DNA of 64,000 nucleotides from Mycolicibacterium sphagni (GTDB lineage: Bacteria > Actinomycetota > Actinomycetes > Mycobacteriales > Mycobacteriaceae). Numbering within the stretch: position 1 is the stretch's first letter; each line of letters begins with the position of its first letter. The stretch covers positions 78,075 to 142,074 of the forward strand of contig NZ_NOZR01000015.1 of the NCBI RefSeq assembly GCF_002250655.1, in the 5' to 3' direction. Position numbers and translations under genes: made by a program. The notes under the pieces were generated by a model. That model was given only the letters and a program-made list of their open reading frames with translations, was not told where the DNA came from and ran no database searches. This document shows positions 34,480 to 43,182 of the stretch, one piece after another.

Positions 34480-35881
34480 CGGAACCCGAGCCAGTCGTGG
34501 TCGGGGTTGACGAGGTTGTCGAGCTCGACGTGGTGGTCGGGCTGGATGTCGTCGTCGGACTCGACGACGTCGTGGTGGGACTCGTCGTGGTGGTGGTCGT
34601 GGTCGGCGTACCCGACAGGGTCGGCGCATCTGTAGGTGTGGCCGGCGCGCTGCTGGGGATGCTGGTCTCCGGCTTTGTGTCGGTCAGAGCCGACATGGAC
34701 TTCCATTGGTTCCAGTCCACCGCCCAGTCCCAAATGTCGCCGTCGGCGTAGGACAGCTGGATCGACGTGCCGGTCACCTCGACCGGGTCCCCATAAACGG
34801 CGGTGCCGAAGTACTGCTCGGCGTCGCCGGTGGACAGGTTGATGCACCCGTTGGTGACGTTGGTATTGCCCTGCGCGCCCGTGGATGCCGGGTTGGCGTG
34901 GATGAACTCACCGTTGTTGGAGATTCGCACGGCCCAGCGCTCGTGGACATTGCTGTAGCCGGCAGCCTGGTTGGTCATGTAGAAGTCGGCGTACTTCTCG
35001 CTGACGACGTGGATGCCGCTGCGGGTGACGTTGCGGGGCTTGTCGGCCTCGCCGTAGCTGCACGGGAAGTCCATGACGACGCCCTCGTCGGTGATCACCT
35101 GGATGCGGTGCGAGGTGGCGTCGGCCTTGACCACCTGGCGGCGGCCGATTTCGAAGTCCAGCGTCGAGTCAGTCGAGCCGTAGGCGTCCTTGCCGAACTT
35201 CACACCGTAGAGGCGCGCGTCCACGTGGACCTTGGTTCCGGGCTGGTAGTACTCCTTGGTGCGCCAATGCACCCGCGAGCCGCCCGCCTCGTCGGGCAGC
35301 CAGGCCCAGCTGCCCTCGTTCGGCGGGGTGGTGGTGACGGTCAGCGCCCTTTCGACGTCGGGCCGGTGCTCGTCGTCGATCGCGGCGTCGAACTGCAAGA
35401 TGATCGGCGCCGCCACGCCGACGGTCTGCCCGTCGGACAGCTGGAATTGGCCGTTGACCTTGGTGGTCGGGTCGACCGTGGTGAACGACGCGGCGATGGG
35501 CTGCGCGTTGCCGTCGCGCCCGACCGCCGACCCTGACCACGTGTAGGAGGCGCCGTAGCCCAGCGGCTCGGTGATGGTGAACTCCGTACGGTCCCGGTTC
35601 AGGGCACCGGCGACGACGTTTCCGTCGGCATTGGTCAGGACGACGTGCTGCAGCCAGCCATCCTTGACCTGGAGAGTGACCGGGGCCGTGGGCAGCACGT
35701 TCTTGGTCGCGTCGGCCGGGGTGAAATTCAGCGACGCTTTGGGCGGCGGCGCCGACGTCACGACCGATTTGCCCGACACCTTGTCGCACGCGGCCAGTGC
35801 TGTGGGTGCGGCCACACCGAGGACCAGCGCTGTCAATGCACGTCGCCGATTGATCGGCGGCAGTCGGTCGGCTGGGCTCAC
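34463..35881 (-). CDS. lprQ: L,D-transpeptidase lipoprotein (LprQ/LdtMt5-like)
   Basis: 472 residues from GTG 35881; a TTG at 35920 would add 13 residues. A Tat-like or Sec signal (NRRRALTALVLGVAAPTALAAC) ends in a lipobox Cys. Two Ig-like domains (about 45-250) precede the YkuD catalytic domain with HERWAVRISNNGEFIHANP and the catalytic Cys in NGCINLS. The C-terminus carries a long Thr/Ser/Pro tail (about 60 residues). It forms 3-3 cross-links in peptidoglycan. The Thr-rich tail is longer than I recall for the M. tuberculosis protein. Confidence 0.93.
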   Translation of the reverse strand: MSPADRLPPINRRRALTALVLGVAAPTALAACDKVSGKSVVTSAPPPKASLNFTPADATKNVLPTAPVTLQVKDGWLQHVVLTNADGNVVAGALNRDRTEFTITEPLGYGASYTWSGSAVGRDGNAQPIAASFTTVDPTTKVNGQFQLSDGQTVGVAAPIILQFDAAIDDEHRPDVERALTVTTTPPNEGSWAWLPDEAGGSRVHWRTKEYYQPGTKVHVDARLYGVKFGKDAYGSTDSTLDFEIGRRQVVKADATSHRIQVITDEGVVMDFPCSYGEADKPRNVTRSGIHVVSEKYADFYMTNQAAGYSNVHERWAVRISNNGEFIHANPASTGAQGNTNVTNGCINLSTGDAEQYFGTAVYGDPVEVTGTSIQLSYADGDIWDWAVDWNQWKSMSALTDTKPETSIPSSAPATPTDAPTLSGTPTTTTTTTSPTTTSSSPTTTSSPTTTSSSTTSSTPTTTGSGSATTGG

Positions 35882-35952
35882 GTCAATCCAAGATACGGAA
35901 CCCAGCCGCCGTGCTGCCAATTGGAGAGCGTCTGGCTAAGCCTGGGGCTGCG

Positions 35953-36909
35953 TTACGCCAGCCCGAACAGTTGCAGCAGCGCCTGGCCGACACCGCCGAA
36001 CCGGGTGCCCTGGAACGACACGTCGACCGGGTCGATCGTGACTTGGGCCCCGCTGGTCTGGTCGGTGTAGCTGTAACCCGGCCAGGTCACCGATATCGGC
36101 TTGAGCGGCGCGAAGAACCCGCCGAACGGAATGCTCAGCTGTGCGGTTCCCGCCCCTTCACCGAGATCGATCGGCAACGTCAGCGCCTTCTGGCCGAACA
36201 GCAGAGCGTTCGCCAGCTTGGGTCCGCCCTCGAACCACGCCTGGGCGGCCCCCACCACGTTTCCGTGCTGCAGCGCGCTGAAGAACGTCGTCGCGCTGGT
36301 GTACGCCGAGTACGCACCCAGAACGGCGGAGCCGGCCGAGCTGACCAGTAACGCAACTGGTGCCGGCACGACGAGGGTCCCCTGCGTGATCGAGACGTTC
36401 TCGGTGATCGTCGGGGTGGGGCTGAACGTCGAATCTCCCGACAGCGAGAACTTCACATTGCCGAGGGGCGTGCTGGCGTTCAGGTTCAGCGACACCGGGC
36501 CGCTGGTGCCTGCGTTGGGAAGCGTCGCGCTGATGTCGACCGTGATCTTGCCGAACGGGGTGTTGACGGTCTGCGTGGTGGTCTGGGTCTGCCCGGCTGC
36601 CGGGCTGGCGGCGGCGGACTTGGTGTCGGCTGCGGAAGGCGTGCTGGATGCCGCTTTGACCGGCGCGGCCACGCGTTTGGCCGAGGCCACTCCGCTGCTG
36701 CGTTTCGGCCCGGCTGCGGGCTTATTCGACGAGCTCGACGACGCCGAACTCGAGGCCTGGTGGCCTCCGGTGTCGGCCTGGGCGACTCCCGAGCCGGCTG
36801 CCAGAGCAGCGCCCACGCCGACGGTCAGCGCACCCGCGCCCAGCCAAGTTTTGATCCCCAGTGCGCGGTTGCGTCCGTGCTTCCCGGTTTTGATGGTCCC
36901 AACGGCCAT
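35953..36909 (-). CDS. Exported Ala/Ser-rich hypothetical protein
   Basis: 318 residues; ATG 36909 is preceded by GGGGGA. A long basic n-region (KTGKHGRNRALGIKTW) precedes a signal peptide that should be cut after AQA. A Ser/Ala/Lys low-complexity segment (50-115) leads to a C-terminal domain with INVTP-like beta sequence (TPFGKITVDISATLPNAG), LVVPAPVALLVSSAGSAVLGAYSAYTSATTFFSALQHGN and FQGTRFGGVGQALLQLF. No family is recognised. It is not part of the M. tuberculosis gene order between lprQ and murB, so it is an accessory exported protein. Confidence 0.75.
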   Translation of the reverse strand: MAVGTIKTGKHGRNRALGIKTWLGAGALTVGVGAALAAGSGVAQADTGGHQASSSASSSSSNKPAAGPKRSSGVASAKRVAAPVKAASSTPSAADTKSAAASPAAGQTQTTTQTVNTPFGKITVDISATLPNAGTSGPVSLNLNASTPLGNVKFSLSGDSTFSPTPTITENVSITQGTLVVPAPVALLVSSAGSAVLGAYSAYTSATTFFSALQHGNVVGAAQAWFEGGPKLANALLFGQKALTLPIDLGEGAGTAQLSIPFGGFFAPLKPISVTWPGYSYTDQTSGAQVTIDPVDVSFQGTRFGGVGQALLQLFGLA

Positions 36910-37066
36910 GTGAATCCCCCGTGTGTCGTGTAAAGCAAACCCATGATCGGGCTGATGCCCACCATTGTCCCCATTTTTGGTCGCGCGGGTTAATTATCGA
37001 AATATTCACGGAACCGAGTCCCCGTGGGCTTGGTTAATGCCCAGTTCGGTGCGGCGACCACCAGGG

Positions 37067-38149
37067 CTACAGCGAACAACCCACGAGCACCGGTTCCGGT
37101 GCCAGCGTGATTCCGAACACGTCGTACACCCCGTCGCGCACGGTGCGCGCCAGCGCGAGCACATCGGCGGTGGATGCGCTGCCGCGGTTGGTCAGGGCAA
37201 GCGCATGTTTGGTCGACAACCGGCAGGCGGCGCCGGCATCCGGGTAGCCCTTGCCGAATCCGGCGCGTTCGACGAGCCAGCCGGCCGCCAATTTGACCCC
37301 GCCGGGCGCCGGGTAGTGCGGCACCGGCCCGTCCCGGCGGGACTTCAGATCCTCGAAACGTTCGGCGGGCACGACGGGGTTGGTGAAGAACGAGCCGACG
37401 CTCCAGGTGTCGTGGTCGTCGGCGTCGAGCACCATGCCTTTGCGGGCGCGCAGACCGAGCACGGTGGCACGCACCTCGGCGGGCTCGGCGCGCTCTCCCG
37501 CCACCACGCCGAGGGCCGCGGTCAGCTCCGCATAGCGCAGCGGGGCCGACCGGCCGGCATCGTCGAGGGCGAACTCCACCTCCAGCACCACCGCATCCGC
37601 GGAGTTCTTCAAGTCGCTGTGCCGGTACGCCAGCCCCAGCTCGCCGACGGCCGCCCAGCGCACCTGCGAGGTTCGGCGGTCCAGCAGCCGGACCCGGGTG
37701 AGGTAATCGGCCACCTCAACGCCGTATGCACCCACGTTCTGCACCGGGGTGGCACCGGCCGACCCGGGAATCCCGGACAGGCATTCCAGCCCGCCCAGTC
37801 CGGCCGCGACCGCGGCGATCACCACGTCGTCCCACACCGCGCCGGCGTCGGCGCGCAGCAGTGAACCGTCGACGCTGACGCCCCGGTTGGCCAGCCGGAC
37901 GACGGTCAGGTCGGTGAGGTCGTCGGCGATCACGACATTGGATCCGCCGGCCAGCACCAGAACCGGCCCCTGGTTGTGGTCGACGGCGGCCAGCGTCGCC
38001 ACGATCTGCTCGGCGGTAGTACAGGTGATGACTCGGCGCGCACGTGGACCGACCCGCAGTGTGGTCAGCGGGGCCAGCGGGACGTTCTCGGCGACCGCCG
38101 CGCCGCGGTAATCAATCCCGGGTGCCACGCCCGGTAACGGTAGCCTCAC
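37067..38149 (-). CDS. murB: UDP-N-acetylenolpyruvoylglucosamine reductase
   Basis: 360 residues, GTG start. Reduces UDP-GlcNAc-enolpyruvate to UDP-MurNAc in peptidoglycan synthesis. The FAD-binding PCMH domain has VLAGGSNVVIADD and SGIPGSAGATPVQNVGAYG; the catalytic Ser lies in WSVGSFFTNPVVP and the C-terminal KLAAGWLVERAGFGKGYP is complete. Divergent from the DUF2505 pair with only 5 bp between start codons, so promoters overlap coding sequence. Confidence 0.96.
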   Translation of the reverse strand: MRLPLPGVAPGIDYRGAAVAENVPLAPLTTLRVGPRARRVITCTTAEQIVATLAAVDHNQGPVLVLAGGSNVVIADDLTDLTVVRLANRGVSVDGSLLRADAGAVWDDVVIAAVAAGLGGLECLSGIPGSAGATPVQNVGAYGVEVADYLTRVRLLDRRTSQVRWAAVGELGLAYRHSDLKNSADAVVLEVEFALDDAGRSAPLRYAELTAALGVVAGERAEPAEVRATVLGLRARKGMVLDADDHDTWSVGSFFTNPVVPAERFEDLKSRRDGPVPHYPAPGGVKLAAGWLVERAGFGKGYPDAGAACRLSTKHALALTNRGSASTADVLALARTVRDGVYDVFGITLAPEPVLVGCSL

Positions 38150-38154
38150 CAGCT

Positions 38155-38661
38155 ATGCCGCGTTCATTCGACATGGCCACCGACTACGAGGGCAGCGTCG
38201 AACAGGTGCATTATGCATTGCGCGACGAACAGTACTGGCTGGCCCGGCTGGCCGACTCCGGCGCCGATGACGCGACACTGGACTCGATTCAGCCGACCCC
38301 AGACGGCGGCGTCGACGTGACGACGACCCAGGTGCTGCGAGCCGACCGGTTACCCGCCGTCGTCACCCAATTCCACCGCGGCGATCTGGAGATCCACCGC
38401 GTGGAGAGTTGGACCGGCCTGGTGGACGGCCGGGCCGAGGCCACTGTCACCGGCAGCATCCACCGGGCACCGGTGACGTTGACCGGCAGCGCTCAGCTGG
38501 ACCCGTCAGACAGTCGGGCGCACTTGGCTTTTCGGGCCACTGTCGAGGTGCGGATCCCGTTGGTCGGCGGCAAGGTGGAGAATTTCATCGGCAAACAGCT
38601 GGTCGACTTGCTGATCGCCGAGCAACGGTTCACCACCATGTGGATCGCCGAGAACGGCTGA
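38155..38661 (+). CDS. DUF2505 domain protein, copy 1
   Basis: 168 residues from ATG 38155. A START/SRPBCC-like lipid-binding fold is suggested by MATDYEGSVEQVHYALRDEQYWLARL at the start and IPLVGGKVENFIGKQLVDLLIAEQRFTTMWIAENG at the end. No signal peptide. The ATG is 8 nt after TAGCCT, so it may be leaderless. A paralogue follows 21 bp downstream. Confidence 0.85.
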   Translation: MPRSFDMATDYEGSVEQVHYALRDEQYWLARLADSGADDATLDSIQPTPDGGVDVTTTQVLRADRLPAVVTQFHRGDLEIHRVESWTGLVDGRAEATVTGSIHRAPVTLTGSAQLDPSDSRAHLAFRATVEVRIPLVGGKVENFIGKQLVDLLIAEQRFTTMWIAENG

Positions 38662-38682
38662 CGCCGAAGGTACGGTTGCTTC

Positions 38683-39195
38683 ATGTCCCGCCGCTTGGAC
38701 TATGTCATCGGACTCGACTGGCCCGTCGCCGACCTCTACCAGAGCTTCACCAGTCGCCGGTATTGGGAAGACCTGGTCGCCGAACACCACAAGCACACCG
38801 ATTCGGAGCTCACCCGCTTCGAGTCCGGCCGGAACGGCACCGATATCGCGTTCACCCACACGATCTCCCGCAGGGACGTGCCGTCGCTGGTCGCCGCGGT
38901 GGTTCCGTTGCGGCTCACCATCACCCGCGAACAGCATTTCGATCCGTTCGATGCCACAACGCATTCGGCCGACGGACACTACCGCGCGCTGGTGCCCGCC
39001 GCCCCGCTGAAGTTCGACGGCACCTACGTGCTGCAGCAGGCCGGCCAGGGCAGCGAGCTGCAACTGCACAGCCTCTGCAAAGTCAACGTGCCGCTGGTCG
39101 GCGGCAAGATCGAGCAGTGGGTCTGCGACGGCCTGCGCGGATTGTTCGACGACGAAAGGGATTTCACCCGCGACTGGATCGCCAGCCATTACTAG
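38683..39195 (+). CDS. DUF2505 domain protein, copy 2
   Basis: 170 residues. It is a paralogue of the preceding gene: the same layout (YVIGLDWPVADLYQSFTSRRYWEDL, then VPLVGGKIEQWVCDGLRGLFDDERDFTRDWIASHY). Two DUF2505 proteins in tandem probably act together or on similar hydrophobic ligands. The function is unknown. Its stop overlaps the possible ATT start of the methyltransferase. Confidence 0.85.
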   Translation: MSRRLDYVIGLDWPVADLYQSFTSRRYWEDLVAEHHKHTDSELTRFESGRNGTDIAFTHTISRRDVPSLVAAVVPLRLTITREQHFDPFDATTHSADGHYRALVPAAPLKFDGTYVLQQAGQGSELQLHSLCKVNVPLVGGKIEQWVCDGLRGLFDDERDFTRDWIASHY

Positions 39196-39271
39196 ACCAC
39201 CGCGCCCGGTTGGCGTTCCGACCCGCGGCACCACCAACGCCAATCGGCTGCGGCGCGCCGACCGCTGGCTG

Positions 39272-39973
39272 GTGAACTCCGCCCGCGTGCGGGGAGCACT
39301 GGAATCGGCGGATGAGCCGGTGGTCGTCGACCTGGGCTACGGCCGATTGCCGGTCACCACACTGGAACTGGCGGCGCGGCTGCGCCCGGTGCGCGCCGAT
39401 GTCCGGGTGGTGGGTTTGGAGATCGATCCGCAGCGGGTGGTTCCCGGCGTCGACGGCGTCGAATTCGGGGTCGGCGGATTCGAACTCGCCGGCCTGCATC
39501 CGGTTCTGGTGCGGGCATTCAACGTGCTGCGCCAGTATCCCGAAGACGCGGTCGAACAGGCCTGGGCCGAAATGCGCTCGAAGCTGGCGCCAGACGGGCT
39601 GATCATCGACGGCACCTGCGACGAACTCGGCCGGCGGTGTTGCTGGGTGCTGCTGGATCGTGACGGTCCGGTGAGCCTGACCCTGGCCTGCGACCCACGC
39701 CATATCGACCGCCCCTCAGATCTGGCCGAGCGGCTGCCGAAAGTCCTTATCCACCATAATGTTCCGGGCCAATCGATCCACGGCCTGCTCTCGTCGGCTG
39801 ATCGGGCCTGGGCGGCGGCGGCCGGGCATTCGGTGTTCGGTCCGCGGGACCGCTGGCGCGCGATGCTCACCGAGCTGCGCACGGCCGGGCTACCGCTCGA
39901 CGCGCAGCGGCGCAATGCCCGCGATGCCGTGCTCACCGTGCCCTGGTCGACGGTGGCGCCCGCCGTAGGCTAG
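39272..39973 (+). CDS. Class I SAM-dependent methyltransferase-like protein (true start probably ATT 39188)
   Basis: 233 residues from GTG 39272, but the frame stays open and protein-like upstream. The stretch just before the GTG encodes RGTTNANRLRRADRWL, which looks like the conserved N-terminus of this family. No ATG, GTG or TTG exists upstream in frame; only ATT 39188 can start it, overlapping the DUF2505 stop. The core has VVVDLGYGRLPVTTLELAARL (SAM loop), VVGLEIDPQRV and VLRAFNVLRQYP-like sequence. The substrate is unknown. Followed 5 bp later by the nitrilase-family gene. Confidence 0.75.
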   Translation: MNSARVRGALESADEPVVVDLGYGRLPVTTLELAARLRPVRADVRVVGLEIDPQRVVPGVDGVEFGVGGFELAGLHPVLVRAFNVLRQYPEDAVEQAWAEMRSKLAPDGLIIDGTCDELGRRCCWVLLDRDGPVSLTLACDPRHIDRPSDLAERLPKVLIHHNVPGQSIHGLLSSADRAWAAAAGHSVFGPRDRWRAMLTELRTAGLPLDAQRRNARDAVLTVPWSTVAPAVG

Positions 39974-39978
39974 ACACC

Positions 39979-40800
39979 ATGCGGATAGCGCTCGCCCAAT
40001 TGCTGTCGGACACCGATCCGGCCGTGAACCTCACGCTGGTCGAGGACTACACCCGGCGCGCCGCCGACGCCGGCGCCCGGTTCGTGGTGTTCCCCGAAGG
40101 CACGATGTGCCGATTCGGCGTTCCCCTGGCCCCGGTGGCCGAGCCGCTGGACGGCCCATGGGCCGACGAGGTGCGCCGCATCGCCGACAGCGCGGGGATC
40201 ACCGTGGCGGTCGGGATGTTCACCCCGGCGCCCGACGGCCGGGTCACCAACACGATGCTTGCCGTCGGCCCGGGCCTCGACGCGCACTACGACAAGATCC
40301 ACATGTACGACGCGTTCGGGTTCTCCGAGTCCGAGGCGGTGGCGCCGGGCCGCGAACCCGTGGTGATCACCGTCGACGGCGTGCGGGTCGGGCTGACCCT
40401 CTGCTACGACATCCGCTTCCCCACTCTCTACACCGAGCTGGCCGACCGCGGAGCCGAGCTGATCACGGTCAGTGCATCGTGGGGGGCGGGGCCGGGAAAG
40501 CTTGCGCAGTGGACGCTGCTGGCGCGCGCTCGCGCGCTCGATTCGACGTGTTTTGTCGCCGCGGTCGACCAGGGCTACCCCGGCGACGAGATGGCGACGG
40601 CGTCCAAGGCGCCGACCGGTGTGGGCGGCAGCGTGGTGGCCTCGCCGCTGGGCGAAGTGGTGGCATCCGCGGGCGACGACCCGCAACTTCTGGTGGCCGA
40701 TATCGACATCGATCGAGTCGCTCCGGTGCGGGAGACGCTCGGGGTCCTGCGGAACCGCTCAGAGTTCGCTCAGACTGATAAGGCAGAATCGCCCCGGTGA
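39979..40800 (+). CDS. Carbon-nitrogen hydrolase family protein (nitrilase superfamily)
   Basis: 273 residues. The Glu-Lys-Cys triad is visible: Glu in FVVFPEGTM, Lys in HYDKIHMYDAFGF and Cys in LTLCYDIRFPTLY. It resembles deaminated-glutathione amidase/omega-amidase (Nit1/Nit2 type) more than nitrile hydrolases. Cytoplasmic. Its TGA overlaps the GTG of the DUF2993 gene (GTGA), so they are coupled. Confidence 0.9.
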   Translation: MRIALAQLLSDTDPAVNLTLVEDYTRRAADAGARFVVFPEGTMCRFGVPLAPVAEPLDGPWADEVRRIADSAGITVAVGMFTPAPDGRVTNTMLAVGPGLDAHYDKIHMYDAFGFSESEAVAPGREPVVITVDGVRVGLTLCYDIRFPTLYTELADRGAELITVSASWGAGPGKLAQWTLLARARALDSTCFVAAVDQGYPGDEMATASKAPTGVGGSVVASPLGEVVASAGDDPQLLVADIDIDRVAPVRETLGVLRNRSEFAQTDKAESPR

Positions 40801-41741
40801 CGAATCCGCCACAAGGTCCGAACCATCCCGTCGGCCCCGGCGACCCGCCCACGCAGGCCTGGTCTGCGGCCGCGGGGCAGGGCACACCCACCGAGTACAT
40901 CCCACGGCCGAGCGATCCGATCGATCCGCCGACGCAGCAGTTTTCTCAGATTCCGCCACCAGCCCCTCCGGTGCCGTCGGCTCCGCCGGAGGTGCCCGAG
41001 GAACCCAAACGGGGGTTCCTGCGCGACCCGCTGTCGATCGTCCTGGTGTTGATCACGGTCGTGGCGCTGGTGATCGCCGGACTGCTGGGCACCGAGCTAT
41101 ATGTGCGCCACGTCGCCGACACCGTGGTGTCCAGGGCCGTGTCCTGCGTGGTGCAGGACCAGACCGAGGTCTCGTTCGGAGCTCGCCCCTTCCTTCTCCA
41201 GCACCTGACGAAGCACTACAACGGCATTCACGTGCAGACGGCGGGCAATCAGATCCGCCAGGCCAAGGGTATGAAGCTCGACCTGTGGCTCGACGACATC
41301 GTGATCAACCAGACCGCCAACTCGGCCGGGACGATGGGCTCGCTGGACGCCAACATCACCTGGTCCAGCGACGGCATCAAGCAGACCGTGCAGGATGCGA
41401 TCCCGTTCCTGGGCAGCCTGGTCAGCGGAGTGGCGACGTCGCCGTCGGACGGCACCATCGAACTGCAGGGCGGGCTGGGCACTGTGACCGTCAAGCCGAC
41501 GGTGTCCAACGGCGCGCTGAGCCTGCAGGTGGTCAGCCTGACTGGGCTGGGCATGACGTTGCCGAAGGAAACCGTGCAGCCGGCGCTGGACGCCTTCATG
41601 AGCACGCTGACCAACAACCTGCCGATGGGCATTCACGCTGACAGCGTCGCGGTCACCGACAGCGGGGTCAGCGCGAAGTTCGTCACCCAAAACGCAACGA
41701 TCCCCAACGGCCAGCAGGATCCCTGCTTCACCGGGGTCTAG
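40797..41741 (+). CDS. DUF2993 (LmeA-like) membrane-anchored lipid-binding domain protein
   Basis: 314 residues. A Pro-rich cytoplasmic N-terminus (about 80 residues), one membrane helix (LSIVLVLITVVALVIAGLLG) and an extracytoplasmic domain of the DUF2993/TULIP type (VSRAVSCVVQDQTEVSF, GSLDANITWSSDGI, GTVTVKPTVSNGALSLQV). Related actinobacterial proteins such as LmeA act in lipomannan elongation; this one is uncharacterised. GTG start coupled to the upstream hydrolase; the stop shares CTAG with deoC. Confidence 0.8.
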   Translation: MTNPPQGPNHPVGPGDPPTQAWSAAAGQGTPTEYIPRPSDPIDPPTQQFSQIPPPAPPVPSAPPEVPEEPKRGFLRDPLSIVLVLITVVALVIAGLLGTELYVRHVADTVVSRAVSCVVQDQTEVSFGARPFLLQHLTKHYNGIHVQTAGNQIRQAKGMKLDLWLDDIVINQTANSAGTMGSLDANITWSSDGIKQTVQDAIPFLGSLVSGVATSPSDGTIELQGGLGTVTVKPTVSNGALSLQVVSLTGLGMTLPKETVQPALDAFMSTLTNNLPMGIHADSVAVTDSGVSAKFVTQNATIPNGQQDPCFTGV

Positions 41742-42421
41742 CCGGCCAGGCCGTCCAGGACCGCTCGCGTCCCGGACAGCCCGAGCCGTGTCGCGCCCGC
41801 GCCGAGCATCGCCAGCGCGTCCTCGGCGGTTCGGATACCGCCGCTGGCCTTGACGCCGAGCCGGCCGCCGACGGTGCGTGCCATGATCTCCACCGCGATC
41901 ACTGACGCACCGCCCGCAGGATGAAATCCGGTGGAGGTCTTGACGAAATCGGCGCCGGATTCTTCCGCGACCCGGCATATCGCCACCAGCGTCGTCTCGC
42001 CGGACAGGCTGAGCAGGGCGGCGGATTCGACGATGACTTTCAGGACCGCCCCGGGAACGGCGGCCCGAACCGTGGCGATATCGGCGGCCACCGCCGCGAG
42101 GTCGCCAGCCAGCGCGGCGCCGATGTCGATGACCATGTCGATTTCGTGTGCGCCGGAGTCGACGGCGAGCGCAGCCTCAGAGGCCTTGATGCTGGGCAGG
42201 TGCTTGCCAGACGGAAAGCCAGCGACGGCGGCGATGGCGAGGCGTTCGGGATGAGCGTCTACTGCCCGACGCGCAGCGGTCACCATCGAGGGAGACACAC
42301 ACGCCGCGAACACCCCCAGGGCCAGGGCCTCCTCGACGAAAGCGAGGACGTCGGCGTCAGTGGCCTCGGGTTTGAGCAAGGTGTGGTCGACGACCGCGGC
42401 AACCTCTTCTCGCCTGCGCAT
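41738..42421 (-). CDS. deoC: Deoxyribose-phosphate aldolase
   Basis: 227 residues. The Schiff-base Lys lies in DFVKTSTGFHPAGGAS, the proton-relay Lys in GVKASGGIRT, and VDHTLLKPEATD begins the barrel. Cleaves deoxyribose-5-phosphate to acetaldehyde and glyceraldehyde-3-phosphate. The ATG overlaps the stop of the exported DUF2599 gene by one base (TGATG), and the TAG is shared with the convergent DUF2993 gene. Confidence 0.95.
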   Translation of the reverse strand: MRRREEVAAVVDHTLLKPEATDADVLAFVEEALALGVFAACVSPSMVTAARRAVDAHPERLAIAAVAGFPSGKHLPSIKASEAALAVDSGAHEIDMVIDIGAALAGDLAAVAADIATVRAAVPGAVLKVIVESAALLSLSGETTLVAICRVAEESGADFVKTSTGFHPAGGASVIAVEIMARTVGGRLGVKASGGIRTAEDALAMLGAGATRLGLSGTRAVLDGLAG

Positions 42422-42840
42422 CAGAACGGCTCCTTGAGGCCACCGGGATTGCAGCCCGTTTGCGTCATGGTGTCGTCGTCAACCACCGGCCGCCACGGCT
42501 CCAGATTCCAGCTGACCTTGCCTGGCTGAGCGATTTCTGCGAACCGGAAGTGGCAGACGAACTGGTCACGCATGCCGGGGAGGTCGGCATCGGGTGCCAA
42601 CGCCAGCACCTCGCCCCAGGCTTCATCGATCTCCCACGGGGGTTTCAGCAGCTGGGCGGCCGCGGCCCGGCCGGCCGGAGTCGGGTAGATCTGCAGGCTT
42701 TTCAGATCTCCCCATTGCACCCACTGGGCGTGATCGATGTAGGGCGGCGCGGGAAGGGGGTCGGCAGCGGCAGGGGCGGCCAGACTCAACGCCACCGGAA
42801 CGACAACGAGCAGCGCAGCCAGGCGGTGTCGTGCGCTCAG
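42421..42840 (-). CDS. Secreted DUF2599-type protein with apparent CTG start
   Basis: 139 residues if read from CTG 42840, whose CTGA overlaps the TGA of the DUF2516 gene exactly as ATGA/GTGA couplings do elsewhere here. This gives a proper signal peptide (SARHRLAALLVVVPVALSLAAPAAA, cut before DP). The only in-frame GTG (42795) would leave a stump of a signal, and the next standard start (TTG 42978) lies 138 bp back inside the neighbour. The mature part (HAQWVQWGDLKSLQIYPTPAGR, CHFRFAEI, WNLEPWRPVVDDD) has two cysteines. Confidence 0.75.
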   Translation of the reverse strand: MSARHRLAALLVVVPVALSLAAPAAADPLPAPPYIDHAQWVQWGDLKSLQIYPTPAGRAAAAQLLKPPWEIDEAWGEVLALAPDADLPGMRDQFVCHFRFAEIAQPGKVSWNLEPWRPVVDDDTMTQTGCNPGGLKEPF

Positions 42841-43115
42841 CGCGACTTCCCCTGGACCTCTAGCAGCTTGGGTCGCACATCCACCAGGTAGACACCGGCG
42901 GCCACGGCTGCGATCGCCACGCCCGTGACACCGAGGAACAACGACAGCAGACCCGCGACACCAAGTATCACCAGCCAAACAGGCTTGGTCAGCTTCTCGG
43001 CCGCGGTGTACGCGTCGGGCCGCTGCATTGCCGCATGGACGAACGCATAGATGGTCACCGCGGTGACCGCCCAGAACACGACCTGAAGAACAAGACCCGC
43101 CACACCTTGCAGCAT
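42837..43115 (-). CDS. DUF2516 small membrane protein
   Basis: 92 residues from ATG 43115; the GTG one codon earlier is also possible, while the longer open frame is a shadow of hbhA's Lys/Ala-rich 3' end. Two or three helices (VAGLVLQVVFWAVTAVTIYAFVHA, PVWLVILGVAGLLSLFLG, VAIAAVAAGVYLVDVRPK). Conserved between hbhA and the DUF2599 gene in mycobacteria; function unknown. Confidence 0.85.
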   Translation of the reverse strand: MLQGVAGLVLQVVFWAVTAVTIYAFVHAAMQRPDAYTAAEKLTKPVWLVILGVAGLLSLFLGVTGVAIAAVAAGVYLVDVRPKLLEVQGKSR

Positions 43116-43182
43116 CACGGCTACAAGAGTAGGCGGGTCTTGTCCTTGCGGTCGAACTAGCCAGTTCGAAACTGGCCAGGTC

